From Microlunatus flavus (GTDB lineage: Bacteria > Actinomycetota > Actinomycetes > Propionibacteriales > Propionibacteriaceae), in assembly GCF_900110855.1 (NCBI RefSeq), contig NZ_FOFA01000009.1:124001-188000 (forward strand): DNA of 64,000 nucleotides. Reading direction: 5' to 3'. How positions within the stretch are numbered: the first letter of the stretch is position 1; each line of letters begins with the position of its first letter. Shown here piece by piece: positions 44,115-53,272 of this stretch. The translations under genes and the position numbers were made by a program. The notes beneath the pieces were generated by a model. It did not search any database. It was not told the origin of the DNA and was given only the letters and a program-made list of their open reading frames with translations.

Positions 44115-44579
44115 TCAGGGCTGCCAGGGCGGGGCGACGCCCCAGCCCCACCGGGGCACGGGCGCCTGCTCGACCACGACGGCGTCGGGCTGGGAGTTGG
44201 CCATGGCCAGCCGGGTGCCCCACTCCAGGTAGGCCAGCAGCGCGGACCGGAACTCGGGGTCGGCCGGCAGGTCGGCGTCGTCGGCCGCCACGCTCATCAG
44301 GGCGACGAAGCGGCGACGCTGCTCGACGCTGATCCCCAGCCCGCGGTGGTGGGCGAGCATGGTCGCGTAGCCGCCGTGCTGCTCCGTGTACGCGGCGCGC
44401 CCGCCGAAGACCTCGACCCACCAGTCGGTCACGTGCTCGCGATGCTCCCGGCTCACCCCGCCCGGGAACAGCGGGGCGATGTGCTCGTCGGACTCCACGC
44501 GGTCGTAGAAGGCCTCGATCATGGCGCGGATCGACGACGGGCCCCCGGCCCACTCGACCAGCGACGGCGTACCGGTCAT
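44115..44579 (-). CDS. glbO: Group II truncated hemoglobin
   Basis: Heme protein of the TrHbO class, 154 residues, linked in actinobacteria to oxygen delivery or peroxide/NO handling near the respiratory chain. Conserved features are FYDRVESDEHIAPLFP, the WWVEVFGG segment, the proximal His region (MLAHHRGLGIS) and the G-helix Trp in YLEWGTRLA. ATG start. The gene lies convergent to the nuclease gene and downstream of menD. Confidence 0.93.
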   Translation of the reverse strand: MTGTPSLVEWAGGPSSIRAMIEAFYDRVESDEHIAPLFPGGVSREHREHVTDWWVEVFGGRAAYTEQHGGYATMLAHHRGLGISVEQRRRFVALMSVAADDADLPADPEFRSALLAYLEWGTRLAMANSQPDAVVVEQAPVPRWGWGVAPPWQP

Positions 44580-44621
44580 ACCCGGAAATTACACCGTTAC
44601 ACGCGTCTGCCGCCAGAGCTT

Positions 44622-46265
44622 TTAGGCGCCCAGGGCGCGCACCGCCTCGTCGAGCGCACGGCGCTGCGCACGGTCCACCGGAACCTCCACCAGCTCGATC
44701 CCCCGCGGCGGCCGGCTCAGGGCGTCGCGCAGGTCGACGGTCGTCGTCACCCGCCGGTACGCCGCCCCGGCCGCCTCCGCGAACCCTTCCAGACGGGCCC
44801 GCTGCGGCGTGCCGAACACCCGCTCGAACGCCTCCGCGTACGCGGCGCCGCCCTGCTCCAGCGTCGTGAAGATGCTGCCGCCGTCGTCGTTGACGACGAC
44901 GAGCCGCAGGTCCGGGCGGCGCTCCAGCGGGCCGACCACGAGCGCGTTCGCGTCGTGCAGCAACGTCAGGTCGCCGAGCAGCGCGGTCACCGGCCGGTCG
45001 TGGCCGAGGGCGAGCCCGCCCGCGGTCGACACGAGCCCGTCGATGCCGGCGAGCCCCCGGTTGGCGTAGGTGGCGGGCGGCTGCTCGGGCACGGCGGCCA
45101 GGTCGAGGTCGCGCACCGGGTTGGAGGACCCGACCAGGAGGACGTCCTCGGGGCCGAGTCCGGCGAGCACGGCGGCGGCCACCTCGGCCCCGGTGAGACC
45201 CGGCCACCCGGCGAGCAGCGCGTCGAGCCTGGTCCGGACCCGGCGGTCGGACTCCCGCCAGGTCGCCGCCCACGCCGTCTCGGCCGGTCCGGGCGCCGGC
45301 AGCACCGCGTCGCCGGCGACGACCGTCGCCGCTCGACCCGGGTCGGGCCAGTCGGCGTACGGGCTGACGACGACGAGCTCGACGTCGCGACGGGCCAGCA
45401 GACGCTGGACCGGGCGCGACAGGGTCGGGTGCCCGACCACGACGACGCGCTCGACCTCCTCGGCGAGCCCGGCCGAGCCGGCCGAGCCGGCCAGCAGCAG
45501 CCGGTAGGTCGCGACCGCCGCGGGTCCCGAGCGGGCGTTGCTGGAGGGTTCCGCGAGCAGCGGCACCGACGCGGCGGCGGCCCGCAGTGCCCACGCACGC
45601 CCGAGCGCTGGGGGCGCGTCCCCGGCCACGACCACGGTCCGGGGACCGCGGGCCAGCTCGAGCGCCGCCCCGGCGCCCGTCGGCCGGACCGTCGGCAGCG
45701 TCACCGCGGGCAGCGCCCGGCCGAGCTCGCCGGGGTCGGGCACCAGCGGGTCGACCAGCTCGACGTCGAGGTGGACGGGGCCGGGGAGCCGGCTGCGCGA
45801 GCCGGTGGCCGCGACGAGCAGGCGGGCGACCTCGAACGGGGCGTCGCGCTCGTCGGTCAGCGTCGCCGCGGCCCGGACGTGGCTCGCGAAGAGGTCCTGC
45901 TGGTGGGTCGTCTGGTTGGCGCCGGTCCAGCGCAGCGCCGCGGGCCGGTCCGCGCTGACCACGACGAGGGGGACGTGGCTGTGCCAGGCCTCGAGGACGG
46001 CGGGGTGCAGGTTCGCGACGGCGGTGCCCGACGTGGTCACCACGGCGACCGGTCGCTCGGTCGCCTTCGCCAGGCCCAGCGCGACGAAGCCCGCGCCGCG
46101 CTCGTCGACCCGGACGTGCAGCCGCAGCGACCCCGCCCGCTCGGCCGCCCACAGCACGAAGGCCAGAGGCGCGCTGCGCGACCCCGGCGCCAGGACGACG
46201 TCGCGCACGCCGGCCTGCACGAGCGCGGCGACGACCGTGCGGGCGAGCGCGCCCGCGTCAGCCAC
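44622..46265 (-). CDS. menD: SEPHCHC synthase
   Basis: Thiamine-diphosphate enzyme joining isochorismate and 2-oxoglutarate, 547 residues. VVLAPGSRSAPLAF, RVDERGAGFVALG, TTSGTAVANLHPAV and the ThDP-binding end LGDLTLLHDANAL with VNDDGGSIF are all present. The GTG start overlaps the menC stop by eight bases, so the two are cotranscribed, with menC first. It is separated from the hemoglobin gene by 42 bp. Confidence 0.95.
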   Translation of the reverse strand: MADAGALARTVVAALVQAGVRDVVLAPGSRSAPLAFVLWAAERAGSLRLHVRVDERGAGFVALGLAKATERPVAVVTTSGTAVANLHPAVLEAWHSHVPLVVVSADRPAALRWTGANQTTHQQDLFASHVRAAATLTDERDAPFEVARLLVAATGSRSRLPGPVHLDVELVDPLVPDPGELGRALPAVTLPTVRPTGAGAALELARGPRTVVVAGDAPPALGRAWALRAAAASVPLLAEPSSNARSGPAAVATYRLLLAGSAGSAGLAEEVERVVVVGHPTLSRPVQRLLARRDVELVVVSPYADWPDPGRAATVVAGDAVLPAPGPAETAWAATWRESDRRVRTRLDALLAGWPGLTGAEVAAAVLAGLGPEDVLLVGSSNPVRDLDLAAVPEQPPATYANRGLAGIDGLVSTAGGLALGHDRPVTALLGDLTLLHDANALVVGPLERRPDLRLVVVNDDGGSIFTTLEQGGAAYAEAFERVFGTPQRARLEGFAEAAGAAYRRVTTTVDLRDALSRPPRGIELVEVPVDRAQRRALDEAVRALGA

Positions 46266-47274
46266 GGGACGCCTCCGGGGCGCGTCCGGGCGAGGCCACG
46301 GCCAGGGCCCGGGTCTCCTCCAGCCGGTGCAGCCAGGACTCCTCGTCCGAGGGGTCCATGCGGTGCCGGGCGAGACGTTCCTCGTCCACCGCGACGGCGC
46401 GGACGGGCAGCGCCCCGTCGACGGGGACGAGCGGGTCGGTGACGACGTCCCCGTCGAGCAGCGACGTCGTCCCCAGGCCGCAGGCGTACGGCAGCTCGGG
46501 CAGCGCGGCGGCCAGGGCGACACCGGCCGCGAGGCCGACCGAGGTCTCGACCGCGCTGGACACGACCACCGGCAGCCCGATCCGGTCGGCCACCTCGAGG
46601 GCCGCGCGCACCCCGCCGAGCGGGGCGACCTTGAGCACCGCGACGTCGGCGGCCTCGAGCGCGGCGACCCGGTACGGGTCCTCGACCCGGCGGATCGACT
46701 CGTCGGCCGCCACCGGCACCGGGCGGCCGGTCCGGGCGAGCCGGACGCGCAGGGCGGCCAGGTCCTCGACGGACGGGCAGGGCTGCTCGACGTACTCGAG
46801 CTCGAAGCGGTCCAGCGCCCGGACGGCCGTCTCGGCGGCGTCGACGTCCCACCCGCCGTTCGCGTCGACCCGGAGCCGGCCCACCGGCCCGAGCGCGTCG
46901 CGGACGGCCTCGCACCGCGCCAGGTCGTCGGCCAGGGACTGGCCGCGCTCGGCCACCTTCACCTTCGCCGTCCCGCAGCCCCAGCCCGCGACCGCGCGAG
47001 CGACGATCGCGTGCGCCTGCGCGGGGCCGACGGCGGGGACGGTGCAGTTCACGGGCACCGCACCTCGGAGCGGGGCGGGCCAGCCCTGGTCGGCCGCCTC
47101 GTCCGCAGCCCGGAGCCAGGGCAGCAGCTCCGCGCCGGAGTAGTCGAGGAACGGGCTCCACTCGGCCCAGCCGGCCGGGCCGCGCCAGAGCAGGCCCTCG
47201 CGACGGGTCAGCCCCCGGAACCGCACCGGCATGGCCAGCTCGTACCCGCGCACCCTCTCGCCGCCCGTCACCAC
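46258..47274 (-). CDS. menC: o-Succinylbenzoate synthase
   Basis: Enolase-superfamily dehydratase of menaquinone synthesis, 338 residues. Catalytic residues recognisable: KVKVAE (Lys base), RVDANGG, EYVEQP, AADES (metal Asp) and VLKVAPLGG (second Lys). Start choice: GTG at 47274 has GGGGGAG six bases upstream; ATG at 47289 and GTG at 47253 are alternatives that do not touch the fold. It is head-to-head with menE, start codons 36 bp apart. Confidence 0.92.
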   Translation of the reverse strand: MVTGGERVRGYELAMPVRFRGLTRREGLLWRGPAGWAEWSPFLDYSGAELLPWLRAADEAADQGWPAPLRGAVPVNCTVPAVGPAQAHAIVARAVAGWGCGTAKVKVAERGQSLADDLARCEAVRDALGPVGRLRVDANGGWDVDAAETAVRALDRFELEYVEQPCPSVEDLAALRVRLARTGRPVPVAADESIRRVEDPYRVAALEAADVAVLKVAPLGGVRAALEVADRIGLPVVVSSAVETSVGLAAGVALAAALPELPYACGLGTTSLLDGDVVTDPLVPVDGALPVRAVAVDEERLARHRMDPSDEESWLHRLEETRALAVASPGRAPEASRG

Positions 47275-47294
47275 GTGAGTCTCCCCCATCTGGG

Positions 47295-47304
47295 CACCTA
47301 GGCT
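47295..47304. promoter_or_regulatory. Overlapping head-to-head -10 elements of menC and menE
   Basis: Plus-strand TAGGCT (47299-47304) is six bases before the menE GTG; minus-strand TAGGTG (47300-47295) is 20 bases before the menC start. They share the palindrome CCTAGG. With only 36 bp between the genes the two promoters must overlap. menE would be leaderless. Inferred from hexamers. Confidence 0.45.
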
Positions 47305-47310
47305 GACGAG

Positions 47311-48486
47311 GTGACCGCCGGCAGCACGACCCTGCTGCGCGCGGTCGAGGGAGACGCGCTGCCGGCGGCGCTGGCGGAGGCGCTCGACGGCGGCCGGCCG
47401 GTCGCCCCGCTGCCCCCCGAACCCGCGGAGCGCGCCCGCGCCGTCCGCGCCCTCCGCCTCGACGAGCCCGCCGACCCCGACGCCGCGGTGGTGGTGCTGA
47501 GCTCGGGCTCGACGGGCGAGCCCAAGGGCGTCGTCCTCTCGGCCGCGGCGCTCCGGGCCGGGGCCGAGGCGACGCACGTCCGCCTCGGGGGCGTCGGTCA
47601 CTGGCTGCTGCCGCTGCCCCGCCACCACGTCGCCGGCCTGATGGTCCTCGCGCGGGCCCACCTGTCCGGGTCGGCGGTCGTGCCGCTGTCCGGCGACCTC
47701 GCCGAGCTGCCCGACCTCGCGCTCCCCTCCGGCCGGCGCTACCTGTCCCTGGTCCCCACGCAGCTCGTCCGCGCCCTCGCCCTGCCGCGGCTCGTCGAGG
47801 CCCTCGCGTCCCTCGACGCGGTGCTGGTCGGCGGGGCGGCGACCGATCCCGCGCTGCTCGCCCGCGCCCGCGTGGCGGGCGTCCCCTGCGTGACGACGTA
47901 CGGCATGAGCGAGACCTGCGGCGGCTGCGTCTACGACGGCGTGCCCCTGGACGGGGTCGACGTGGCCGTCGGTCTCCCGGACCGCGTCGGCGGCGTCGAC
48001 GGCGACCGGATCAGCGTCGGCGGGCCCGTCGTGTTCTCCGGCTACCGCGGCCGCCCCGACCTCACGGCGGACGCCCTGCGGTCCGGTCGGTTCCTCACCT
48101 CCGACCGCGGCGCCTGGGTCACCGGGACCGACGGCGTCGCACGCCTGGCGGTCCTCGGCCGGGTCGACGACGTGGTCGTCAGCGGCGGGCACAACGTCGA
48201 CCTCTCCGCCGTCGAGGCCCGCGCGCACGCCTGGCCCGAGCGGGGCACCGCCGAGATCGCCGTGGTCGGCGTGCCCGACCCGGAGTGGGGCACCGAGGTG
48301 GTCGCCGTCACCGACGACCACGACCTGACGCTGGCCGGGCTGAGGAGCTGGGTGCGGGCGGAGCTGCCCGCGTACGCCGCCCCCCGCCGGCTGGTCGCGC
48401 TCGACCGGCTGCCCCGGACGGGCGGCGACAAGGTCGACCGCCGCCGGCTCCGCGCCGAGCTGGCACCGACGAAGGAGAACCGATGA
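47311..48486 (+). CDS. menE: o-Succinylbenzoate-CoA ligase
   Basis: Acyl-adenylating ligase, 391 residues, at the short end typical of actinobacterial MenE. Motifs: P-loop LSSGSTGEPKGV, TTYGMSETCGG, GRVDDVVVSGGHNV and the C-terminal catalytic Lys in TGGDKVDRRRL. GTG start with TAGGCT just upstream, likely leaderless. The menA start overlaps its stop (ATGA). Confidence 0.94.
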   Translation: MTAGSTTLLRAVEGDALPAALAEALDGGRPVAPLPPEPAERARAVRALRLDEPADPDAAVVVLSSGSTGEPKGVVLSAAALRAGAEATHVRLGGVGHWLLPLPRHHVAGLMVLARAHLSGSAVVPLSGDLAELPDLALPSGRRYLSLVPTQLVRALALPRLVEALASLDAVLVGGAATDPALLARARVAGVPCVTTYGMSETCGGCVYDGVPLDGVDVAVGLPDRVGGVDGDRISVGGPVVFSGYRGRPDLTADALRSGRFLTSDRGAWVTGTDGVARLAVLGRVDDVVVSGGHNVDLSAVEARAHAWPERGTAEIAVVGVPDPEWGTEVVAVTDDHDLTLAGLRSWVRAELPAYAAPRRLVALDRLPRTGGDKVDRRRLRAELAPTKENR

Positions 48487-49388
48487 GCACGCCCGCCGGC
48501 GCAGCAGCGACCACGGCGACACCCGCCCAGTGGCTCGAGGGCGCACGTCCGCGCACCCTTCCGGCCGCGGTCAGCCCGGTCGTCGCGGCCACGGGGGTCG
48601 TCGCGTTCACCGACCGCGTCAACCCGGTCGCGGCCCTGCTCGCCCTCGTGGTGAGCCTCGCGCTGCAGGTCGGCGTGAACTACGCCAACGACTACTCCGA
48701 CGGCATCCGGGGCACGGACGCCGTCCGCGTCGGCCCCGTGCGCCTCGTCGGCTCCGGGCTCGCCCGCCCCCGGACGGTGCGCAACGCCGCCTTCGCCTGC
48801 TTCGCGGTCGCCGCGGTCGCCGGCCTGGCCCTCGTCGTGCTGACCGGCCACTGGTGGCTGCTGGCCGTCGGGGCCGCCTGCGTCCTCGCCGCCTGGTACT
48901 ACACCGGCGGGCGGCGACCGTACGGCTACGCCGGCCTCGGCGAGGTGTTCGTCTTCGTCTTCTTCGGCCTCGTCGCCACCTGCGGGACCGGCTACGTGCA
49001 GACCGGCACGGTCGGCGCCGCCCTCCTGGTGACCGCGGTCTGGGTCGGGGCCCTCACGACGGCGGTGCTCGTGGCCAACAACCTGCGCGACCTGGCCGGC
49101 GACGCCGCGTCGGGCAAGCGCACGCTCGCCACGCGGCTCGGGGACCGCGGGACCCGCTTCCTCTACGCCGCGCTGGTCGCCGTCGGTGCGCTCGGCCTCG
49201 TCGGCGTCGCCCTGCTGACGACGCCGTGGGTGCTGCTCGCGCTGATCGCCCTCGTGGTGCTGGTAAAACCGGTCCGCGCGGTTGTCGAGGGTGCCCGCGG
49301 CCGCGACCTCATCGCCGTCCTCAAGGCGACCGGGCTCGCCGGGCTCGCCACGGCCCTGGTCAGTGCGCTCGCCCTGATCCTCGCCTGA
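48483..49388 (+). CDS. menA: 1,4-Dihydroxy-2-naphthoate polyprenyltransferase
   Basis: Integral membrane prenyltransferase of the UbiA superfamily, 301 residues, about eight helices. First aspartate motif NYANDYSDGIRGTD and second NNLRDLAGDAASGKRTLA; WLEGARPRTLPAA is the typical N-terminus. It transfers the side chain made by the polyprenyl synthase. ATG within the menE stop, with GAAGGAG about six bases upstream. Confidence 0.95.
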   Translation: MSTPAGAAATTATPAQWLEGARPRTLPAAVSPVVAATGVVAFTDRVNPVAALLALVVSLALQVGVNYANDYSDGIRGTDAVRVGPVRLVGSGLARPRTVRNAAFACFAVAAVAGLALVVLTGHWWLLAVGAACVLAAWYYTGGRRPYGYAGLGEVFVFVFFGLVATCGTGYVQTGTVGAALLVTAVWVGALTTAVLVANNLRDLAGDAASGKRTLATRLGDRGTRFLYAALVAVGALGLVGVALLTTPWVLLALIALVVLVKPVRAVVEGARGRDLIAVLKATGLAGLATALVSALALILA

Positions 49389-49570
49389 GGTCCACGCACC
49401 GAGCGTTACTGAGAATCTGCCTGAGGGTGGCAGCCGGCCCCTGAGCGGGCCCCGCGAGGGCCTCCTCGACCTTCGTGGGCCGCGAGGACGGGCGTCCGAC
49501 GCTCAGGTCAGCACCCTCCCGTTCGCCCCACGCCACGACCAGCGGCCGGCGGATCCCTTGCACCTCACGA

Positions 49571-49585
49571 TTGACACCGGTGTCA
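49571..49585 (+). promoter_or_regulatory. -35-like TTGACA overlapping a perfect 14-bp palindrome
   Basis: TGACACCGGTGTCA (49572-49585) is perfectly self-complementary and its first half overlaps TTGACA (49571-49576). A repressor site over a promoter is inferred; no good -10 is obvious 17 bases downstream. Confidence 0.4.
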
Positions 49586-49641
49586 GAGCCTTTGCTGACC
49601 GCTCCCTGCGGAACCTCAAGGAAGTCTCAGCAACCTCAGCG

Positions 49642-49659
49642 CGGTTGACTGTTCAACCG
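49642..49659. promoter_or_regulatory. Second palindrome in the GT2 leader
   Basis: CGGTTGA-CTGT-TCAACCG, seven-base arms with a four-base spacer, 118 bp before the start codon. Operator or RNA hairpin. Confidence 0.4.
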
Positions 49660-49776
49660 TTCGCGTTGAGGAAGACCTCGGAGAAGCCCGCAGCAGTCTG
49701 AGTGGAGCCTGAAGGTTGAAGCCGCAATCTTGTTGATGTCAGCGCAGGGCTGGCGGACACGAGGAGCAGACCCCCG

Positions 49777-51285
49777 ATGAGCATCAACTTCGACCTCCCG
49801 CAGGGCACCGAGACCGACGAGACCGTCGAGTCCGTCGAGACCGACGCACCGGCCGTCGAGGAGGGCACCGTCGAGGGCGCCGCGCTCTCCCGCTACCTCC
49901 ACCAGCACCTGGCCGACATCGAGGCGCTGCCGACCTTCCGCCCGAAGATCGGCGTGATCATCCCGGCCTACAACGAGGCCGAGTCGATCGAGGACGTGCT
50001 GCGGGGCCTGCTGGCCCAGACGCGGCTGCCCGACGAGATCCACGTGATCATCAACAACACGAAGGACAACTCCTTCGAGCTCGCAGCCAAGTTCGCCGGC
50101 CCGCACAAGGGCGCCAAGGTGCGCGGCCAGAAGCGCCAGCGCACCGAGGTGTTCGTCCACGACATCGGCGAGAACCCCGACAAGAAGGTCGGCGCGCTCA
50201 ACTACGGCTTCAACCTGATCCAGGACGCGGAGTACCTCCTGGGTGTCGACGGCGACACGGTCCTCGCGCCGAACGCGGTCGAGAAGCTGGAGGAGGAGAT
50301 CGTCTCCGACACCCGCATCGGCGGCATCTCGGCGATCTACTCCATCGACGACACCAAGATCAAGGGTCCGGTCGCCAAGCTGCTCATCGCCGGCCAGCGC
50401 ACCCAGTTCGCCGCCTTCAACATGCAGAACATGCTCCGCGGCCGCAACATGGCCGTCCTCGGCGGGCAGTGCTCGATCTTCTCGATGAAGGCCCTCCGCG
50501 CGGTCATGGCCGAGAACCACCAGCAGACCCCGTGGGTCAACGACTCCGAGGTCGAGGACTCCCTGCTCAGCCTGCAGATCAAGTCGGCCGGCTACCTCAC
50601 CAAGATCTCCGCGCAGGCCCGCGCCGACGTCGGCGGCATGACCACGGTCCGCTCGCTCGACGGCCAGCAGGTCAAGTGGAACTACGGCGCCATCGACCTG
50701 ATGTGGCCGGGCCAGCGCGGCGACACGAAGGGCCAGCCCTTCCACCCGAACCTGCGCCTGCGCTGGGCCGAGAACTTCGGCATGGCGACCAACATCTTCA
50801 CCCGCATCGCCTTCGTGCTCCTGCTGGCCGCCTCGCTCAGCATCCACGCCTTCGTCTTCTCGCCCATCTGGCTGGTCCCGCCGGTCGTCGCGGTCCTGCT
50901 GAACGTCCGCATCGCCTTCTCGATGAAGAACCGCAACGTCCGCGACGTGCTCTTCGCCGCCACCGGCATCCCGGCCGAGATCTACATGTGGCTCCGCGCC
51001 GGCCACTTCGTCCGCGCCTGGGCCAAGTTCCTCTCCCGCGTCAAGGTCGACAACTGGGCCGAGCAGGCCAAGGCCGAGCGCGGCTCGGGCAAGGCGTACC
51101 TCACCCCGCTGATCGTGCTCGCGGTCTCCTTCCTCGTCCTCGGCTACACCTGGTTCCAGCTGCCGCTGCTCATCCAGACCTCGATCCTCTGGCTCGGCTG
51201 GCCGGTCCTCTACGTCGTCACGATCGCTCAGACCGTGGTCATGGTCGGCAAGCTCTTCCGCCGCGAGCGCGGCTACAAGGTCTGA
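49777..51285 (+). CDS. Membrane-bound family 2 glycosyltransferase (polysaccharide synthase type)
   Basis: 502 residues. An acidic N-terminal region of about 55 residues precedes the GT-A domain with IGVIIPAYNEAES, the metal site VDGDT and the acceptor/base motif DSEVEDS. An RLRW segment stands where processive enzymes have QxxRW. Four or so C-terminal membrane helices follow. This plan fits synthases of beta-linked polymers (PgaC/hyaluronan/cellulose-like), though a non-processive enzyme is possible. Codon choice is strongly biased to C-ending codons with AAG and AAC, suggesting high expression. GAGGAG lies about ten bases before the ATG. Confidence 0.85.
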   Translation: MSINFDLPQGTETDETVESVETDAPAVEEGTVEGAALSRYLHQHLADIEALPTFRPKIGVIIPAYNEAESIEDVLRGLLAQTRLPDEIHVIINNTKDNSFELAAKFAGPHKGAKVRGQKRQRTEVFVHDIGENPDKKVGALNYGFNLIQDAEYLLGVDGDTVLAPNAVEKLEEEIVSDTRIGGISAIYSIDDTKIKGPVAKLLIAGQRTQFAAFNMQNMLRGRNMAVLGGQCSIFSMKALRAVMAENHQQTPWVNDSEVEDSLLSLQIKSAGYLTKISAQARADVGGMTTVRSLDGQQVKWNYGAIDLMWPGQRGDTKGQPFHPNLRLRWAENFGMATNIFTRIAFVLLLAASLSIHAFVFSPIWLVPPVVAVLLNVRIAFSMKNRNVRDVLFAATGIPAEIYMWLRAGHFVRAWAKFLSRVKVDNWAEQAKAERGSGKAYLTPLIVLAVSFLVLGYTWFQLPLLIQTSILWLGWPVLYVVTIAQTVVMVGKLFRRERGYKV

Positions 51286-51419
51286 GCCCGGTCCCCTCCC
51301 GGCTCGGAAAGCCGCCCGCACCCTCGCCCGGAACCGGGCACGCGGGGTGCGGGCGGTGTTATCTTGCGGCTCTCGGACGATCCGACGGCCGTTCCCCCTC
51401 CCCCGACAGGAACCCCCCG

Positions 51420-52037
51420 ATGATGTTCCGCCGTGCCCTCTCCGCCGCTGCCGCGGTCGCCGCCCTCCTCGTCGCCGCCGGGTGCAGCACCCCGCCCTGG
51501 GAGGCGGCCACCGCGACGGCCAGCCCCTCGCCGCGCGCCACCCCGGCCGCCACGCCCTCGCCGTCCCCGACGCCGAAGAAGGCCCGGATCAAGAACGACC
51601 TCAGCCGCGGCGTCGCCAAGCACACCCTGGACGCGGGCGCGATCGAGCTCAAGACCGTCTACTACTCCACGATGCCGATGGCCCAGTGGACGCCGGAGGC
51701 GAGCAAGCCGATCACCCTCTCGCTCACGGCCGGCTTCCCCGGGAAGTACAAGCAGGACATCTACCTGGCCGAGCTCGACGTGCGGATGGACGTGCTGGGC
51801 CCGGACGGGCCGCTCGCCGCGCCGTCGCCGATCGTCGATACGGCGACCGTGTCCCCGGGCTACCTGATCAAGAAGCCCAACTCGTACGGCAACGTCTTCA
51901 CCGTGCCGGCGCTCCCCGACGACGCCCAGTCGGTGACGCTCACCTTCACCTACCAGCTGCTCGCCCCGGACAAGCCGAAGTCGAAGGTCTACACCAAGCA
52001 GGTCACGACCGACACCGTCACGGTCGCCATCTCCTGA
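51420..52037 (+). CDS. Small secreted lipoprotein of unknown function
   Basis: 205 residues. Signal peptide with RR at 4-5 and lipobox VAAGC (Cys22), then a Thr/Ser/Pro/Ala-rich linker (to about 58) and a beta-rich domain of about 145 residues without cysteines. I do not recognise the domain; it might be an immunoglobulin-like fold. Second ATG directly follows the first; AGGAA is upstream. The 134-bp gap and hairpin-like GC-rich sequence separate it from the GT2 gene. Confidence 0.8.
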   Translation: MMFRRALSAAAAVAALLVAAGCSTPPWEAATATASPSPRATPAATPSPSPTPKKARIKNDLSRGVAKHTLDAGAIELKTVYYSTMPMAQWTPEASKPITLSLTAGFPGKYKQDIYLAELDVRMDVLGPDGPLAAPSPIVDTATVSPGYLIKKPNSYGNVFTVPALPDDAQSVTLTFTYQLLAPDKPKSKVYTKQVTTDTVTVAIS

Positions 52038-52044
52038 GCGCGCG

Positions 52045-52086
52045 GGAGCCCGTGCATCTCACGACAACGTGAGATGCACGGGCTCC
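52045..52086. terminator. Perfect 19-bp hairpin after the lipoprotein gene
   Basis: Arms 52045-52063 and 52068-52086 are perfectly complementary around ACAA, starting eight bases after the stop. No U-tract. It faces the converging CysK2-like gene and should end transcription from the left. Confidence 0.8.
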
Positions 52087-52174
52087 GCCACGTCTGCAGG
52101 GTGCGCAGAGCACGAGGAACCTCGGCTGAGTGGGACCTCGGGCACCCGAGAACCCGGCCCGGGGCGGGCTGACG

Positions 52175-53272
52175 TCAGGCGCCCTCGACCCACGCACCCG
52201 TCGCCATGAAGTGCTCGAGCGTCCGGGTCGGCGGGTCGAGGTCCCAGCCCCGTGACCCCACCCACGCGTCGTCGTAGTAGCTGTGCGCGTAGCGGTGGCC
52301 GTCGTCGCAGAGCAGGGTGACGACGCTGCCCGTACGGCCCGCCGCCACGAGCTCGGCGACGAGCTGGCAGGCGCCCCACAGGTTGGTGCCGGTGGAGCCG
52401 CCGACCATCCGGCCGAGGTGGCGGGTGCCCCACCGCATGGCGGCGACCGAGGCGGCGTCGGGAACGGGGATCATCCGGTCGACGACCTCCGGCACGAAGC
52501 TCGGCTCGACCCGAGGCCGTCCGATCCCCTCGATGCGCGAGCCGCGCGCGGTCACGTCGGTCCGCCCGGTGCGCCAGGAACGTTCGAACGCCGACCCCTC
52601 GGGGTCGACCACGCACAGCGACGCCGGCAGCTGGTTCAGCCGCAGGTAGCGCCCGATGGTGGCGCTGGTCCCGCCGGTGCCCGCCCCGACGACCACCCAG
52701 GCGGGCACGGGGTGCGGCTCGCGGCCGAGCTGCGCGAACATCGACTCGGCGATGTTGTTGTTGCCTCGCCAGTCGGTCGCGCGCTCGGCGTAGGTGAACT
52801 GGTCGAGGTAGTGCCCGCCGCTCTCCGCCGCCAGCCGCTCGGCCTCGGCGTAGATCGTCCCCGGGTCGTCGACCAGGTGGCAGCGCCCGCCGTAGAACTC
52901 GATGAGCTCGCACTTCTCGCGCACCGTCGTCGCCGGCATCACCGCGACGAAGGGCAGCCCGAGCAGCCGGGCGAAGTACGCCTCGCTGACCGCGGTCGAC
53001 CCCGACGACGCCTCGACCAGCGTCGTGCCCTCCTCGATCCAGCCGTTGCACAGCCCGTAGAGCACGAGCGAGCGGGCCAGGCGGTGCTTGAGGCTGCCGG
53101 TCGGGTGCACCGACTCGTCCTTGACGTAGAGGGAGACCCCCCACTCCGGCGGCAGCGGGAAGACGTGCAGGTGCGTGTCCGCGCTGCGGTTGCTGTCGGC
53201 CTCGACCTGGGACAGGGCCCAGTCGAGCCAGCGGCGGTCGTGCGCCGCGCCCGGGTCACCGCGCACGGCCAC
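52175..53272 (-). CDS. cysK2: PLP-dependent cysteine synthase-family enzyme (CysK2-like)
   Basis: 365 residues. The PLP lysine is Lys62 in [11 protein letters not shown], the substrate loop is [13 protein letters not shown] and the phosphate-binding loop is [13 protein letters not shown]. The sequence is closest in style to mycobacterial CysK2, which makes S-sulfocysteine from O-phosphoserine and thiosulfate, rather than to classic CysK/CysM. GTG start overlapping the end of the RNase H gene by 17 bases; a GTG at 53266 is an alternative. Confidence 0.82.
   Translation of the reverse strand: MAVRGDPGAAHDRRWLDWALSQVEADSNRSADTHLHVFPLPPEWGVSLYVKDESVHPTGSLKHRLARSLVLYGLCNGWIEEGTTLVEASSGSTAVSEAYFARLLGLPFVAVMPATTVREKCELIEFYGGRCHLVDDPGTIYAEAERLAAESGGHYLDQFTYAERATDWRGNNNIAESMFAQLGREPHPVPAWVVVGAGTGGTSATIGRYLRLNQLPASLCVVDPEGSAFERSWRTGRTDVTARGSRIEGIGRPRVEPSFVPEVVDRMIPVPDAASVAAMRWGTRHLGRMVGGSTGTNLWGACQLVAELVAAGRTGSVVTLLCDDGHRYAHSYYDDAWVGSRGWDLDPPTRTLEHFMATGAWVEGA

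Larger units (their letters stand above)
49389..49776. other. 388-bp intergenic leader before the GT2 synthase gene
   Basis: No gene seen. GC content falls below the window average towards the 3' part. A GC-rich hairpin-forming stretch (about 49449-49490) may end menA transcription. Two symmetric sites follow (49572-49585 and 49642-49659). A long untranslated leader is likely; I do not recognise a known riboswitch. Confidence 0.6.

Noticed and set aside
49389-49776. c-di-AMP (ydaO) or c-di-GMP riboswitch in the GT2 leader
   Set aside because: I could not match the conserved cores of either class by eye.
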